NCBI RefSeq assembly: GCF_003073045.1
Contig: NC_037591.1
Coordinates: 45,015,403 to 45,079,402, forward strand
Direction: 5' to 3'
Length of the DNA: 64,000 nucleotides
Source: Pomacea canaliculata
Taxonomy: Eukaryota; Mollusca; Gastropoda; Architaenioglossa; Ampullariidae
Under the pieces are notes generated by a model. It saw nothing but the letters and a program-made list of their open reading frames with translations. It had not been told where the DNA came from and did no database searches. Positions 46,068 to 57,900 of the stretch are shown piece by piece; the stretch's first letter is position 1, and each line of letters begins with the position of its first letter. The position numbers were made by a program, and so were the translations under genes.

Positions 46068-46545
46068 CGCCGTCAGCAGTAAAGACTGAACCACCACAAG
46101 ACAGTCAGCAGTAAAGACTGAACCACCACAAGACAGTCAGCAGTAAAGACTGAACCACCACAAGACAGTCAGCAGTAACGACTGTATCACCACAAGACAG
46201 TCAGCAGTAAAGACTGAACCACCACAAGACAGTCAGCAGTAACGACTGTATCACCACAAGACAGTCAGCAGTAAAGACTGAACCACCACAAGACAGTCAG
46301 CAGTAACGACTGTATCACCACAAGACAGTCAGCACTAAAGACTGAACCACCACAAGACAGTCAGCAGTAAAGACTGTATCACCACAAGACAGTCAGCAGT
46401 AAAGACTGTATCACCACAAGACAGTCAGCACTAAAGACTGAACCACCACAAGACAGTCAGCAGTAAAGACTGAACCACCACAAGACAGTCAGCAGTAACG
46501 ACTGTATCACCACAAGACAGTCAGCAGTAACGACTGTATCACGAC
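46068..46545. repeat. 32-bp minisatellite, about 15 copies
   Basis: The unit is ACCACAAGACAGTCAGCAGT followed by AAAGACTGAACC. A variant has AACGACTGTATC. It runs almost into SINE copy 3. Confidence 0.95.
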
Positions 46546-46555
46546 GAGGCTCACT

Positions 46556-46685
46556 CTGTAAACATGTCACGTGCAGAGAAAGAACAGCGTGCCCAAGACG
46601 AGAGCTGATCCCAGGACAGCCAACCCTCACTGTGTTGGTGACAGGCGCTAACTGTCGCTCCACCTGACCGCTCTGATCATGAATC
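46556..46685 (-). mobile_element. tRNA-derived SINE, copy 3
   Basis: It shares CACGTGCAGAGAAAGAACAG and CGTGCCCAAGACGAGAGCTG with the other two copies. Read on the minus strand, the GGTGGAGCGACAGTTAGCGC region takes the A-box place and GGGATCAGCTCTC the B-box place. Confidence 0.6.
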
Positions 46686-47240
46686 AATGACGGACGAATG
46701 CAGGAGACATTATTTTTTAACAAAGATCCTTGATTTGTGTTTTAGCCTGCTGTTAGTAACGGCAAGATTCCTGTACTACAAATAGAAACATTTACAAAAG
46801 GCATCTCCGTCTCAACACTTACAAAAGGTCAGATGTACCCTCCGTCTCAACACCTCCAAAGGTCACTCACTCTCCACGAGCAGGGCCTACCACACCCCAC
46901 CCCAGGCCGTGAGGGCGCAGAGTTAGTGTGCAGTAGACTGTGTGCAAGTTTCTTCTTGTGAAGATGTTAGAAGCCTTCGTTCTCACTAACTTCCATGTTT
47001 CCTTTCCCACCCTGCTCTTTGTGACCGTCACAAATTATTACCTGCAGCCAGTCTTGACAGTTCATTGTTCAAGAACAAATTTAGACAATTATTTATTGAT
47101 TATGAGCAAATGCCAAAAGCAACATAAAACAGACTCATCTGAACTCGAGAGTTACCTGCCCTTTGTCTATATTTCGTCAGCCTCTCGGTTTTCCTGTCTA
47201 CTAGCTATTTCTTACTCTATGTGCTGGCAAATTGGCTTTG
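46686..47240. other. intergenic, no gene recognised
   Basis: A plus-strand frame of 105 codons (46,940-47,257) is rich in hydrophobic and polar residues, but no motif or splice context supports it. Confidence 0.4.
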
Positions 47241-47254
47241 TGACTTGTCTATCT

Positions 47255-47445
47255 TAATAGACAGACTGGCAGACAGTGTGACTTGTCTATCGTAACAGGC
47301 AGACTGACAGGCAGTGTGACTTGTCTATCATAACAGGCAGAAAGCTGTGACTTGTCTATCACAATAGACTGACAGCTGTGACTTGTCTATCACAATAGAC
47401 TGACAGCTGTGACGTCTATCACAATAGACTGTCACTTGTTTAGCA
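47255..47445. repeat. about 31-bp minisatellite, about 6 copies
   Basis: Units with GTGACTTGTCTATCACAATA and GACTGACAGCT. Confidence 0.88.
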
Positions 47446-47949
47446 AGAGTCCTGTCTACAGTGACAACGAATCCCATGTTCTACCAGTGGTTTATTGAGA
47501 GACGTTTATCTTTTCATCTGTATGCGGGTAGACAGCCTCTGTGTCCATGACAACCACAGTCTGAACAGTGCTGTCCACATCTGCTGTAAGGTTGTGTCGG
47601 ACAGACGGATGGAGCTTCTGTCTGTGACCAACAAACAGTCAGGACAGCTGCTGGCCCTGTGTCTACACCTGAACAGGTGGTAACGAGAGATTGTATTACT
47701 GAGCTCAGGTAGATGTTATTGTGTGCAAACACGTCACAGTAACGGACACCTGACATCGTGTGTGTCATCTGTGTGTCATCTGTGTGTGACATCGTGTGTG
47801 TCATCTGTGTGTCATCTGTGTGTCATCTGTGGTCCGCCTGCTCAGCCTCAGTGTCAGTGGTGTGTGTGTGGGTGATGGAGGAGTGCACATGGTTATTCTT
47901 GATGTAAGCTTGTTGTTTGTGTTATATGATATATATTATGTGTGTGTGT

Positions 47950-48175
47950 GTGTCGCTTCCTTCTTTTTTCATTGTAAATATTTTTCATGTCGACATCTGT
48001 TAACTGCAGCTTGCAACGAACTTTATTCTTAGTTTTATTTCTTTTACTTTGTGACTACAGCGCCTTCCATGTTTGTATTGTCCACTGGGACAAATAAAGT
48101 TGCTCCTTGTCATTGTCACTGTCATTGTCACTGTCATTGTCATTGTCATTGTCACTGTCATTGTCACTGTCAAGG
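47950..48175 (+). mobile_element. probable LINE/SINE 3' end with microsatellite tail
   Basis: The sequence GGACAAATAAAGTTGCTCCT followed by (CATTGTCACTGT)n looks like a CR1/Rex-type non-LTR 3' UTR ending in a simple tandem tail. No coding part is recognised with confidence. Confidence 0.45.
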
Positions 48176-48394
48176 ATGATGGGCAGCACCAGCGACATGT
48201 AAAGCTAACATTGTGACAGGCAGCTGAAATCTCATGTCCGCCATGGCGGTTGTCGCTGTTGTTGTTTTTTGAATTTCCGGGGCGTAGCTGCCGCCTTTGG
48301 AGAGTCAGCCCTGGACAGTCAGCACACATGTCACGTGGGTCTCTTGACCCCACACCTTGCTACCATGAGTGCTGCTTGACCCCACACCTTGCTA

Positions 48395-48765
48395 CCATGA
48401 GTGTGTTGCGATGTAGTTGATGATGTATTCTGTGTTGAGATGTGGAGCAGTTGATGTATTCTGTGTTGAGATGTGGAGCAGTTGATGTATTCTGTGTTGC
48501 GATGTGGAGCAGTTGATGTATTCTGTGTTGCGGTGTGGAGCAGTTGATGTATTCTGTGTTGCGGTGTGTAGCAGTTGATGTATTCTGTGTTGAGATGTGG
48601 AGCAGTTGATGTATTCTGTGTTGCGATGTGGAGCAGTTGATGTATTCTGTGTTGCGGTGTGTAGCAGTTGATGTATTCTGTGTTGAGATGTGGAGCAGTT
48701 GATGTATTCTGTGTTGCGGTGTGTAGTAGTTGATGTATTCTCAGTTGCGGTGTGGAGCAGACCTA
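48395..48765. repeat. about 30-bp minisatellite, 11-12 copies
   Basis: The core is AGTTGATGTATTCTGTGTTG followed by (A/C)G(A/G)TGTGGAGC. It lies just downstream of sulfotransferase B. Confidence 0.93.
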
Positions 48766-48881
48766 ACCAAAGTAACATCTACATTAAAACACATACACAC
48801 AGACTACAGACGAGGAAATACATTTACTAGTCTCTGGACCACAAGAGCTAGCTGTACGATTTAATCCACAACTTTCTGTCT

Positions 48882-50310
48882 TTAGCTCGGCGTCCCTTTG
48901 GCTGTTGGACTCTTTCCTTTCTTGAGGTTGCGGTCGTCCTTCAGCAGCTTGGAGAGTCTGTTGGTGAAGGGGAGGTAGAAGTCGTGCAGCAGCTTGACTG
49001 TGCGGTTCTGCATGGGGCCGATCTTGTAGTAGACGTTGGGCGAGGGCTTGGACATGGAGCTAACCGTCTCAAACTCCGCGTCGGACATGGCAGCTGCACA
49101 GCAAGCATCGCCAACAGCAGTTAGCAGCAGGAAGTCGGGTAGTCACAGGTCAAGGCTACAGGGGACTGCTAGAGGTCAAGGCTACAGGTGACTGCAAGAG
49201 GTCAAGGCTAGAAGCGACTGCTAGAGGTCAGAGCTAGAAGCAAAAAATGTCTGTCGGGACAAAGGGATATCACTGATTCTAACTGAACAAGGGCTTTTAA
49301 CTCTACATATCGACAGTACACACGTCTATATACGGAAACACAGTAGATACATCAGTGTTTGAAGCACTGTACCACTCGCACCAGACATCTAAAACATCTA
49401 AAACATTATATCACTTTCGTGCAGCTCTTGAAGCACTAGGCCACTTACATGAGAGGCTTGAAACAGTGAGCCACTTGCACATAAGATGTTAGAAACATCG
49501 CGCTACTTGTAGAAGGCGGACATAAAGACTTCAAAACTGTGTAAGTGATGTCCTGTTGTACACAAGTCATCACTTTGATTTCCTGTTGTATAAGTCCTGT
49601 TGTATAAGTGATGTCCTGTTGTACACAAGTGATGTCTTGTTGTAAAAGTGATGTCTAGCTGTATAAGTGATGTCCTGTTGTATAAGTGATGTCTCGCTGT
49701 ACACAAGTGATGTCTTGTTGTACACAAGTGATGTCTTGTTGTATAAGTGATGTTGTAAAAGTGATGTCTAGCTATATAAGTGATGTCTTGTTGTATAAGT
49801 GATGTTGTAAAAGTGATGTCTAGCTATATAAGTGATGTCTTGTTGTATAAGTGATGTTGTAAAAGTGATGTCTAGCTATATAAGTGATGTCTTGTTGTAT
49901 AAGTGATGTCTCGCTGTACACAAGTGATTTCCTGTTGTATAAGTGATGTTGTATAAGTGATGTCTAGCTATATAAGTGATGTTTCGTTGTATAAGTGATG
50001 TCTCGCTGTACACAAGTGATTTCCTGTTGTATAAGTGATGTTGTATAAGTGATGTCTAGCTATATAAGTGATGTTTCGTTGTATAAGTGATGTCTTGCTG
50101 TATAAGTGATGTCTACTGTTACCACGTACAGAGGAGGATGGGAATAGTGAGCCACTTACATAAGCCCAGAAAATTGAAGACTTCTTTAAGAGATCTTGAA
50201 ATTTCATTCACATAGTTCTCAAAACGAATGACGTAGACTTGGTCAGGAGGGAAAACTCTCAACCAGTCCTCCACGAACACGGCGTACGCTCCACCTGAAA
50301 GATCTATCTG

Positions 50311-50354
<44 letters not shown>

Positions 50355-51865
50355 GCACGCACACACACACGCACACACACACACAAACGCACGCACGCAC
50401 ACACACACACACACACACACGCACACACACATACACACATTAGCAGGTAGTAGGATGAGGTTAGCATTAGCACATAGTAGGACGAGGTTAGGGTTAGGAG
50501 ATAGCAGGACGAGGTTAGCATTAGCACATAGTAGGACGAGGTTAGCATTAGCAGATAGCAGGGTGAGGCTATCACTGGGGTATATGACTATGTTAACAGT
50601 AGAACATATCAGGACGAGGCTAGCAGGGGATAGCAGGGTGAGGTCAACATTAGGAAGGAGGAGGAGCAGGTGCCAAGAGCCAGTAGAAGACGACTGTGTG
50701 CCACGTGAGCACCACAGACTTTTCTCACGGTGTACACCATGGCTAGCTAGAGGATTCCTACAGAGTACCTACAGGATACATATTTGTCAGGGTACCTACA
50801 GGATACATATCTGCCAGGGTGCGGTTGTAGATGCAGGCCCGGACAGGAAGGTTCTTGAAGCATTCCTTGTAGGCCGGCACAGCGCGGATGATGAACTCGT
50901 GCAGCTTCTGGGTGCTGGGGTCCTTCAGGCGCTCTGTGGAGGCCGCTGCCAGGGTGTAGGTGGAGAATATCCTGCAGCAAGTCAACCAGCAGTACATCAC
51001 GTGTCATGCCCCAGGTGACATCACACACCCATTCTACACCAGTCATCTCATTGCACCTTACATCCTACGAGTGGTGACCTTTGGCCTCCGGAGGAGACCA
51101 GCTGTCTGTCCTTCTGTCTCGTCTGTGAATGCAGGTCAAGATTTGGTTTCTCCTCCTCATCTGTGATGTTTGTCGTCTCCTCCTCATCTGTGATGTCTGT
51201 TGTCTCCTCCTCATCTGTGATGTTTGTTGTCTCCTCCTCATCTGTGATGTCTGTTGTCGCTTCCTCATCTGTGATGTCTGTTGTCTCCTCCTCATCTGTG
51301 ATGTCTGTTGTCTCCTCCTCATCTGTGATGTTTGTTGTCTCCTCCTCATCTGTGATGTCTGTTGTCGCTTCCTCATCTGTGATGTCTGTTGTCTCCTCCT
51401 CATCTGTGATGTCTGTTGTCGCTTCCTCATCTGTGATGTCTGTTGTCTCCTCCTCATCTGTGATGTTTGTTGTCTCCTCCTCATCTGTGATGTTTGTTGT
51501 CTCCTCCTCATCTGTGATGCTAGCTGAGCGTTGGTCTGTGTTATGAAATGTTTTTCAGTGTTTATGGTGCGCCATTTCTTACAACAGACATCTTCCTCCA
51601 CTAACGGCTTCTGTCTCCTCTTCCTCCATCTTGCTTTGGATTGTTGACCGTACCGGATGCTGTGCCTTCTTTACTGACACTTGTAGTTCTAGTTGTGGAC
51701 CAGTTTGAACCGTTGTGGACCAGTATGGAACATGCCGTTCTCCATTTATTATTTAGGAATCACGTGTGTTGCTTCATGTTGTGCAGCTTAAACTCTAGCT
51801 TGATGTGCTTCACGATGTCATCTGGTGATGAGAGATGGTTGTGTGGTTGTGTGTGTGTGGTTGTG

Positions 51866-51900
<35 letters not shown>

Positions 51901-54900
51901 GATCCCCCATCCTGCTCCCTGCGTGTCAGGGTGTGTATGGGTGGATGGCTGACTGTATGCCGAGATCAACGCAGTTGACGGTCAGACTTGCTCTTCAGGA
52001 AAAGCTCGAAGATGGAAGTGAGCGAGACTCTTGATGTCAACACTATAATGACTGTAACTCTGTAAGTGTAATGCTCTCTTGCACCATTAACCTAACACTT
52101 GCTTGTTTAGAACACAAAGTTATTTGCTTCATTAGTCTGAAATGTTCTCTATGAAATGATAAATAGAACGAAACGCACATAAACATTGAGAACTAAAATC
52201 TTGGCTCTCAAGACATGGACACGTGTGTGCACGGCCTGTACCTGCACCTGCACCTGCACCTGCACCTGCACCTGCACCTGTACCTGTACCTGCACCTGCA
52301 CCTGTAGTGCGAATGAGAGCTGCTCTTCTCGCTCCTCCCGCTCTCTCCATGTACCTCCCGTGGCAGCGACAAAAATATGGACTGACACCGAAACACTGGA
52401 CACTGGGGCATCCTTCCACACAACAGTTCAAACCACCTTCTGGGTGTTTATTATTGTCCTTACTCTCGCAGACTCTGCTGACATAGCCATTGTCGTCCTT
52501 TGCTAGACCGGAAGCTGTTCTGTCCATAGCCTCGTTCTAGGAGTTAATTGTAAAAAATATGGTCTGCGAGCCATCCAGGTGAGAGATTCATGGTGTCACT
52601 GGCTGCTGTTGCTTCGCTTGTTCAGTGGCCGGACTGAGCCCTGCTCTCCACTGCCGTAAATCCTCACATTCGCTATTGCGACAACTGTGTCTTGAGCCAA
52701 CCGACACGTGACACGTCAGACACTGGGGACACCGACCCTCGCTTTGAGGAAACCAACTTCACAGTCTGGTGTTGGCAGGCAGGCAGTGAGTGTGAGTGTA
52801 AATAATGATAAGACCACAGAAACCAGCATAATGATGATTATCTTTGAGTCTTCTTCTGAGTAAAGCACTTTGACCCCGCCTTTAATAGTGTGGAAAGGCG
52901 CTGTCTAAATAACAACAACAACAACAACAACAACAACAAAAAACAACAACAGTCCGTGGTCATACTCAACATGCTCTCACCTGTCGACAGGCTCCCTGAT
53001 CATGATGATGATCTTTGCATTCGGGTTCAAGTGACGCAGGTGGTTAGCAATGGTGACACGGGGCTCGGCGCAGCCCTGGTTACCTGTCAGGTGTCGCCAT
53101 ATACGCACGTCCGAGAAGTAGTCCAGCGTCTTTTCACCTGAGGATGATGGAATTGAAATAGTCATCGTCATTCCTGCTGTGGTTTTAGTTTCTGTAACTG
53201 CTGGAACGTCCAGACCTTGTACCAGACTGGCAGGATGCTCCAATTAGTCAAGGAGTTTGACAACTACAACTTGGACATCCTGGGAGTCAGTGAGGTCAGA
53301 TGGACCGGCACGGGAAAGAGGAGACTAGCGTCAGGACATACCATCTTGTTCTCAGGAAGATCAGACGCTCAGCACTCTGAAGGAGTAGCTCTACTCCTCA
53401 ACAAGAAAACGGAAAAGGCACTGCTGGAATGGAAGCCTTATGGACCTAGGCTTTTGAGAGCAAGATTCCATTCCAAGTACACCAAGCTGACAGTGCTAGC
53501 TTGCTATGCACCAACAAATGACTCTGAGGCAGAAGACAAGGATGCTTTTTACGATCAGCTCCACGCAGCCTCAGAAAGCGTTCCAGCCCACGACATGTTG
53601 CTCATCATCGGCGATCTCAATGCCAAGGTGGGAAGTGACAACACCTACAGGGAGCATGTCATGGGCAAACATGGAATCGGAAGCATCAATGACAACGGAG
53701 AGAGACTGGCAGACTTTTGTGAAGAAAACAACCTACTGATTGGAGGCACACTCTTCCCACACAAAGACATCCACAAGGCAACATGGACATCACCAGATGG
53801 GATCACAAAGAACCAGATAGACCATGTCATCATCAACCGAAAATGGAGGAGCTCACTTCAAGATGTTAGAGCCTACAGAGGAGCAGACGTTGCCAGTGAC
53901 CACACTCTTGTGATAGCCACAGTTTCTCTGAAGCTGCGTCGATCACGAGGAGAACAGGCACGTCAGCAGAGAGTGGACTCCGGCAAACTAAAAAATCCAG
54001 CCACCGAAAGGGCCTTTGCTATGGAAGTAAAAGACAGGTTCCAGGCACTAGGAGACAACAAGAGATGACCTTAGACGACTTCAATCGAGTCTTACAGGAA
54101 TCAGGAGAGAAAATACTGGGCTTCCAACGGAAAAAGAAAGAACAGTGGATCAGAGAAGAGACATGGAAGAAGATAGAAGAGAGAAAGTCAGCCAAACAAA
54201 GAATCAACAGCACCAGATCTGAACGCCTGAAGGAACAACACAGACAAAGGTATACAAAACTGAACAAAGAGGTAAAGAGGATGACAAGAACCGACAAAAG
54301 ATATCACATAGAGAAACTGGCAGATGAAGCAGAAAATGCAGCAAGTAAAAATGACCTGAAGACACTGTACAAGATAAACAAACAGCTAAACAACGGGTTT
54401 AAGAACAGTGATGTGCCAGTGAAAGACGTGAACGGTAATGTCGTCGAGGGAGAGGCAGGAAAACTACAGCGCTGGAGGGAGCATTTTGAGTCAGTTCTGA
54501 ACAGACCAGATCCCCCTCAGCTTGCAGACATCCAGCCAGCAGCTATAGACCTTGACATCTGCACAGACCCACCAAGCCTGGAAGAAGTGACAGCAGCAGT
54601 CAAGACAATGAAGAGCGGCAAAGCACCAGGGGCAGATGGAATAACAGCAGAGATGTTGAAAGCAGACGTGAATGTGACAGCTCCCAAGCTGACTGAAATC
54701 TTCAGGCAAATTTGGGAATCAGGGCAGGTCCCTGTTGCGTGGAAGACAGGGCTCATCTTCAAGTTACCCAAGAAAGGAGATCTTGGAGACTGCAATAATT
54801 GGAGGGGCATAACACTTCTTTCAAACCAGCAAGGTCTTCAGCAAGATTGTTTTGTCAAGACTGACGGCAACTCTTGAGAAAGACCTCCGACCACAGCAAG

Positions 54901-57900
54901 CAGGATTTCGCCCTGGGCGATCCTGCTCCGAACACATCTTCATTCTGCGACAGATTCTGGAGCAGAGCAACGAATGGAACACACCGCTGTACATCAATTT
55001 CATCGACCTGGAGAAGGCTTTTGACAGCATCCACCGCGAGTCCTTATGGAAGATCCTGAGGCATTACGGAGTCCCTGCAAAACTTGTTCAGGTCATTGCA
55101 ATGCTGTACAGCGATTTCAAATCCCAGGTTGTCTGTGACACGGAGCTCACAGACCCCTTCAACGTCAGTACCGGGTGAAGCAGGGCTGCATTCTGTCGCC
55201 GTTCCTCTTCATCCTGGCCATGGACTGGATCATGAAGACTTCCACCGACAGCGAGAGGAGAGGGCTCAGATGGACCATGACTATGACAGCAACAACAGCG
55301 CTGGAAGACTTGGACTTTGCTGATGACATTGCCCTGCTGTCACACCGCCACCAAGACATGCAGGAAAAAACAAAGGCCTTCTCAGAAACAGCTGGAAACC
55401 TTGGCTTGAAGGTCAGCACAAAAAAGACTAACAGTATGAGAGTGAACGCCAGAGTCCAAGACAGCATCAAACTAAATGGAGAAGAGATTGAGGAAGTTGA
55501 CAGTTTCTCCTATCTTGGGTCCAAAATGTCAAACACCGGGGATGTGGAGGTGGAGATTCGAGCCCGACTGGCGAAAGCCAGTCAGGCCTTTGCCTCACTC
55601 AGGAGCACATGGAAGGCAAAAAACATCAGCCAGAAGATCAAGCTGAGAATCTTCAAGTCAAATGTGATCAGCACCCTCCTTTACGGATCAGAATCTTGGA
55701 AGATGACCAAAACCATCAGTAACAAGCTTGACGTCTTCCAAAACAGATGCCTCAGGCGCATACTTAACATCTTTTGGCCAAACACCATCACCAACGAAGA
55801 ACTCCACGAAGAAGTGAAACCGAGTCCATCACCACGCAGGTTCAACGAAGGCGTTGGCGATGGATTGGACATGTGCTCCGCCAGCAGACAGCAGACCTTT
55901 CCAGAGTCGCCCTACGATGGACTCCAGACGGCCGACGAAAACGAGGCCGCCCAAAGGAAACTTGGAGAAGAACAGTGGAAAGGGAGATGAAAGGAAAGGG
56001 CTGGACATGGGGTCACCTAGAGCGGGTTTCAGCCGATCGACATCGGTGGCGGACTCTGGTTGAGGCCTTATGTGCAACCTGATGCACGAAGAGGAATAGA
56101 TAGATAGATTCCTGCTGTGGGGAAGCGTGTGTGAGCTGTGTGTACATTGACAATCACGACTGCAGGATGGCACTGGTGGTCTCACTTTGGTATAAGACTG
56201 AGTAAAGACACCTGGCACAGGACGTAGAGCTCACCACGTAGACGTGAGATAGATGTAACACAGCACGTAGACACATAGACATCACAGAGGGCGCTCACAC
56301 TAGACATCTAACATATAATATCACATTATTACTTGCACACAAAGACTTGCACACTGTAAGACCTTTTCCCTCACACGATAGATGTCACAAGGCTACATGA
56401 TCCACACAGACAGGGATTACACAGGGTACGTCACGTGACATAACACGAACATCTGATCCATTATGTCCATAGACAGAGAGAGAACGAGAGAGAAAGAACA
56501 CGTGGTACATGGAACTAGCGCACACCATAGATATAACATAGACTACATCCACCCAGACTACATTACACTAGATTGTACTGTAGATATGACAGGATATATC
56601 CCACACATTGTATTGCAGATATAACAGGATATATCACACACATTGTACTGTAGATATGACAGGATATATCCCACACAGCACACATTACTGTAGATATAAC
56701 ATAGGGTACACGGCACATACATTGTACTGTAGATATGACAGGATATCTACTGATATCTACTCTATATCCCACACACCACACATTGTGACACAGGGTACAT
56801 GACACACATTGTACTGTAGATATAACACAGGGTACACCACACATACGTTGTACCCTAGAAGTAACAGGGTACACTACATACACTGTACTGACCAATGACT
56901 TTGCGAGAAGTGCCAGTACTCTTGATGTCTTCATGAATGGACTTCGCCACAGGGTTAAAGACGTTGGCGTACCACCGCAACCCGGCACCTGTAGGAGAGA
57001 CAGGAGAAGTGCTCAGTGCACTGCAGGAGAGACAGGAGAAGTGCTCAGTGCACTGCAGGAGAGACAGGAGAAGTGCTCAGTGCACTGCAGGAGAGACAGG
57101 AGAAGTGCTCAGTGCACTGCAGGAGAGACAGGAGAAGTGCTCAGTGTACCTGTAGGAGAGACAGGAGAAGTGCTCAGTGCACCTGCAGGAGAGACAGGAG
57201 AAGTGCTCAGTGTCACACTGTACGGTCATGTGTTCAGTTTTTCAGTGTTGTATGTGTTCACACCAGGTGACCCCGTGTTCTCCCTGTTTCACTCAACAGT
57301 TCATTCAGCGTTACTCAGCTGTACCTTACGCTCTGAGCCTGAACTCATTGTACCTAGTGTTCTGAGCCTGTTGAACCAGTGAACCTCTTTTCTGGTGCTG
57401 ACGACTTCCGGGTGGGCCAGGAGGCGCTTGTAGAGGTCGGGGGCGCCACTTTTGGTGGACCCTATGACGTAAAAGTAGGGTAGACACCGCAGTCGTCCAC
57501 CTTCATACCAGCAGGGATTGCGGCTCTTGTCTGTGTAGGGTGGAGGATCCTGAAAGATACAGAGCTCAGTGAAGGGGACAGGATATCAGGCGATACAGGG
57601 TACAGGGTACAAACACGGTTGGGGAAGCAGCTCGCGTGCTAACGGCGTTCGTCTAGTCAATGACAATGGCAGCCTGCACGTGAGAGGTCGGTCACGTTTA
57701 ATCTCTCCACACACACATCAGCGCACTGGCCGGCTGTCACGTGGGAGCGCGCGAGCTTATTAATTAAGGCGCAGACGTGTTTGTAACAGCTGGCCGTGCA
57801 GTCCGCCATCTTACATCTTGATGTTTAATTAAAACCCGCACGTGCAGGGGTGTAGCCTCCCACTCTCAAATGTAGATAACTGCCATGTCAGTTGGCCTCA

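Noticed and set aside
48392..48778. 128-codon minus-strand frame (HRNTEYINCSTSQ repeats)
   Set aside because: A read-through of the 30-bp array downstream of sulfotransferase B.
49882..50118. Bacterial-type genes, operons, ribosome binding sites or terminators anywhere in the window
   Set aside because: All supported genes are spliced with GT-AG introns. No prokaryotic gene organisation is seen.
51065..51601. 178-codon minus frame of QTSQMRRRQ repeats and plus-strand Ser/Val repeat frames
   Set aside because: A 27-bp array divisible by three gives open frames on both strands. There is no unique coding part.
53217..54068. Host gene for a craniofacial development protein 2-like endonuclease
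   Set aside because: The frame continues into a reverse transcriptase and is bounded by a target-site duplication and simple tail, so it is a LINE.
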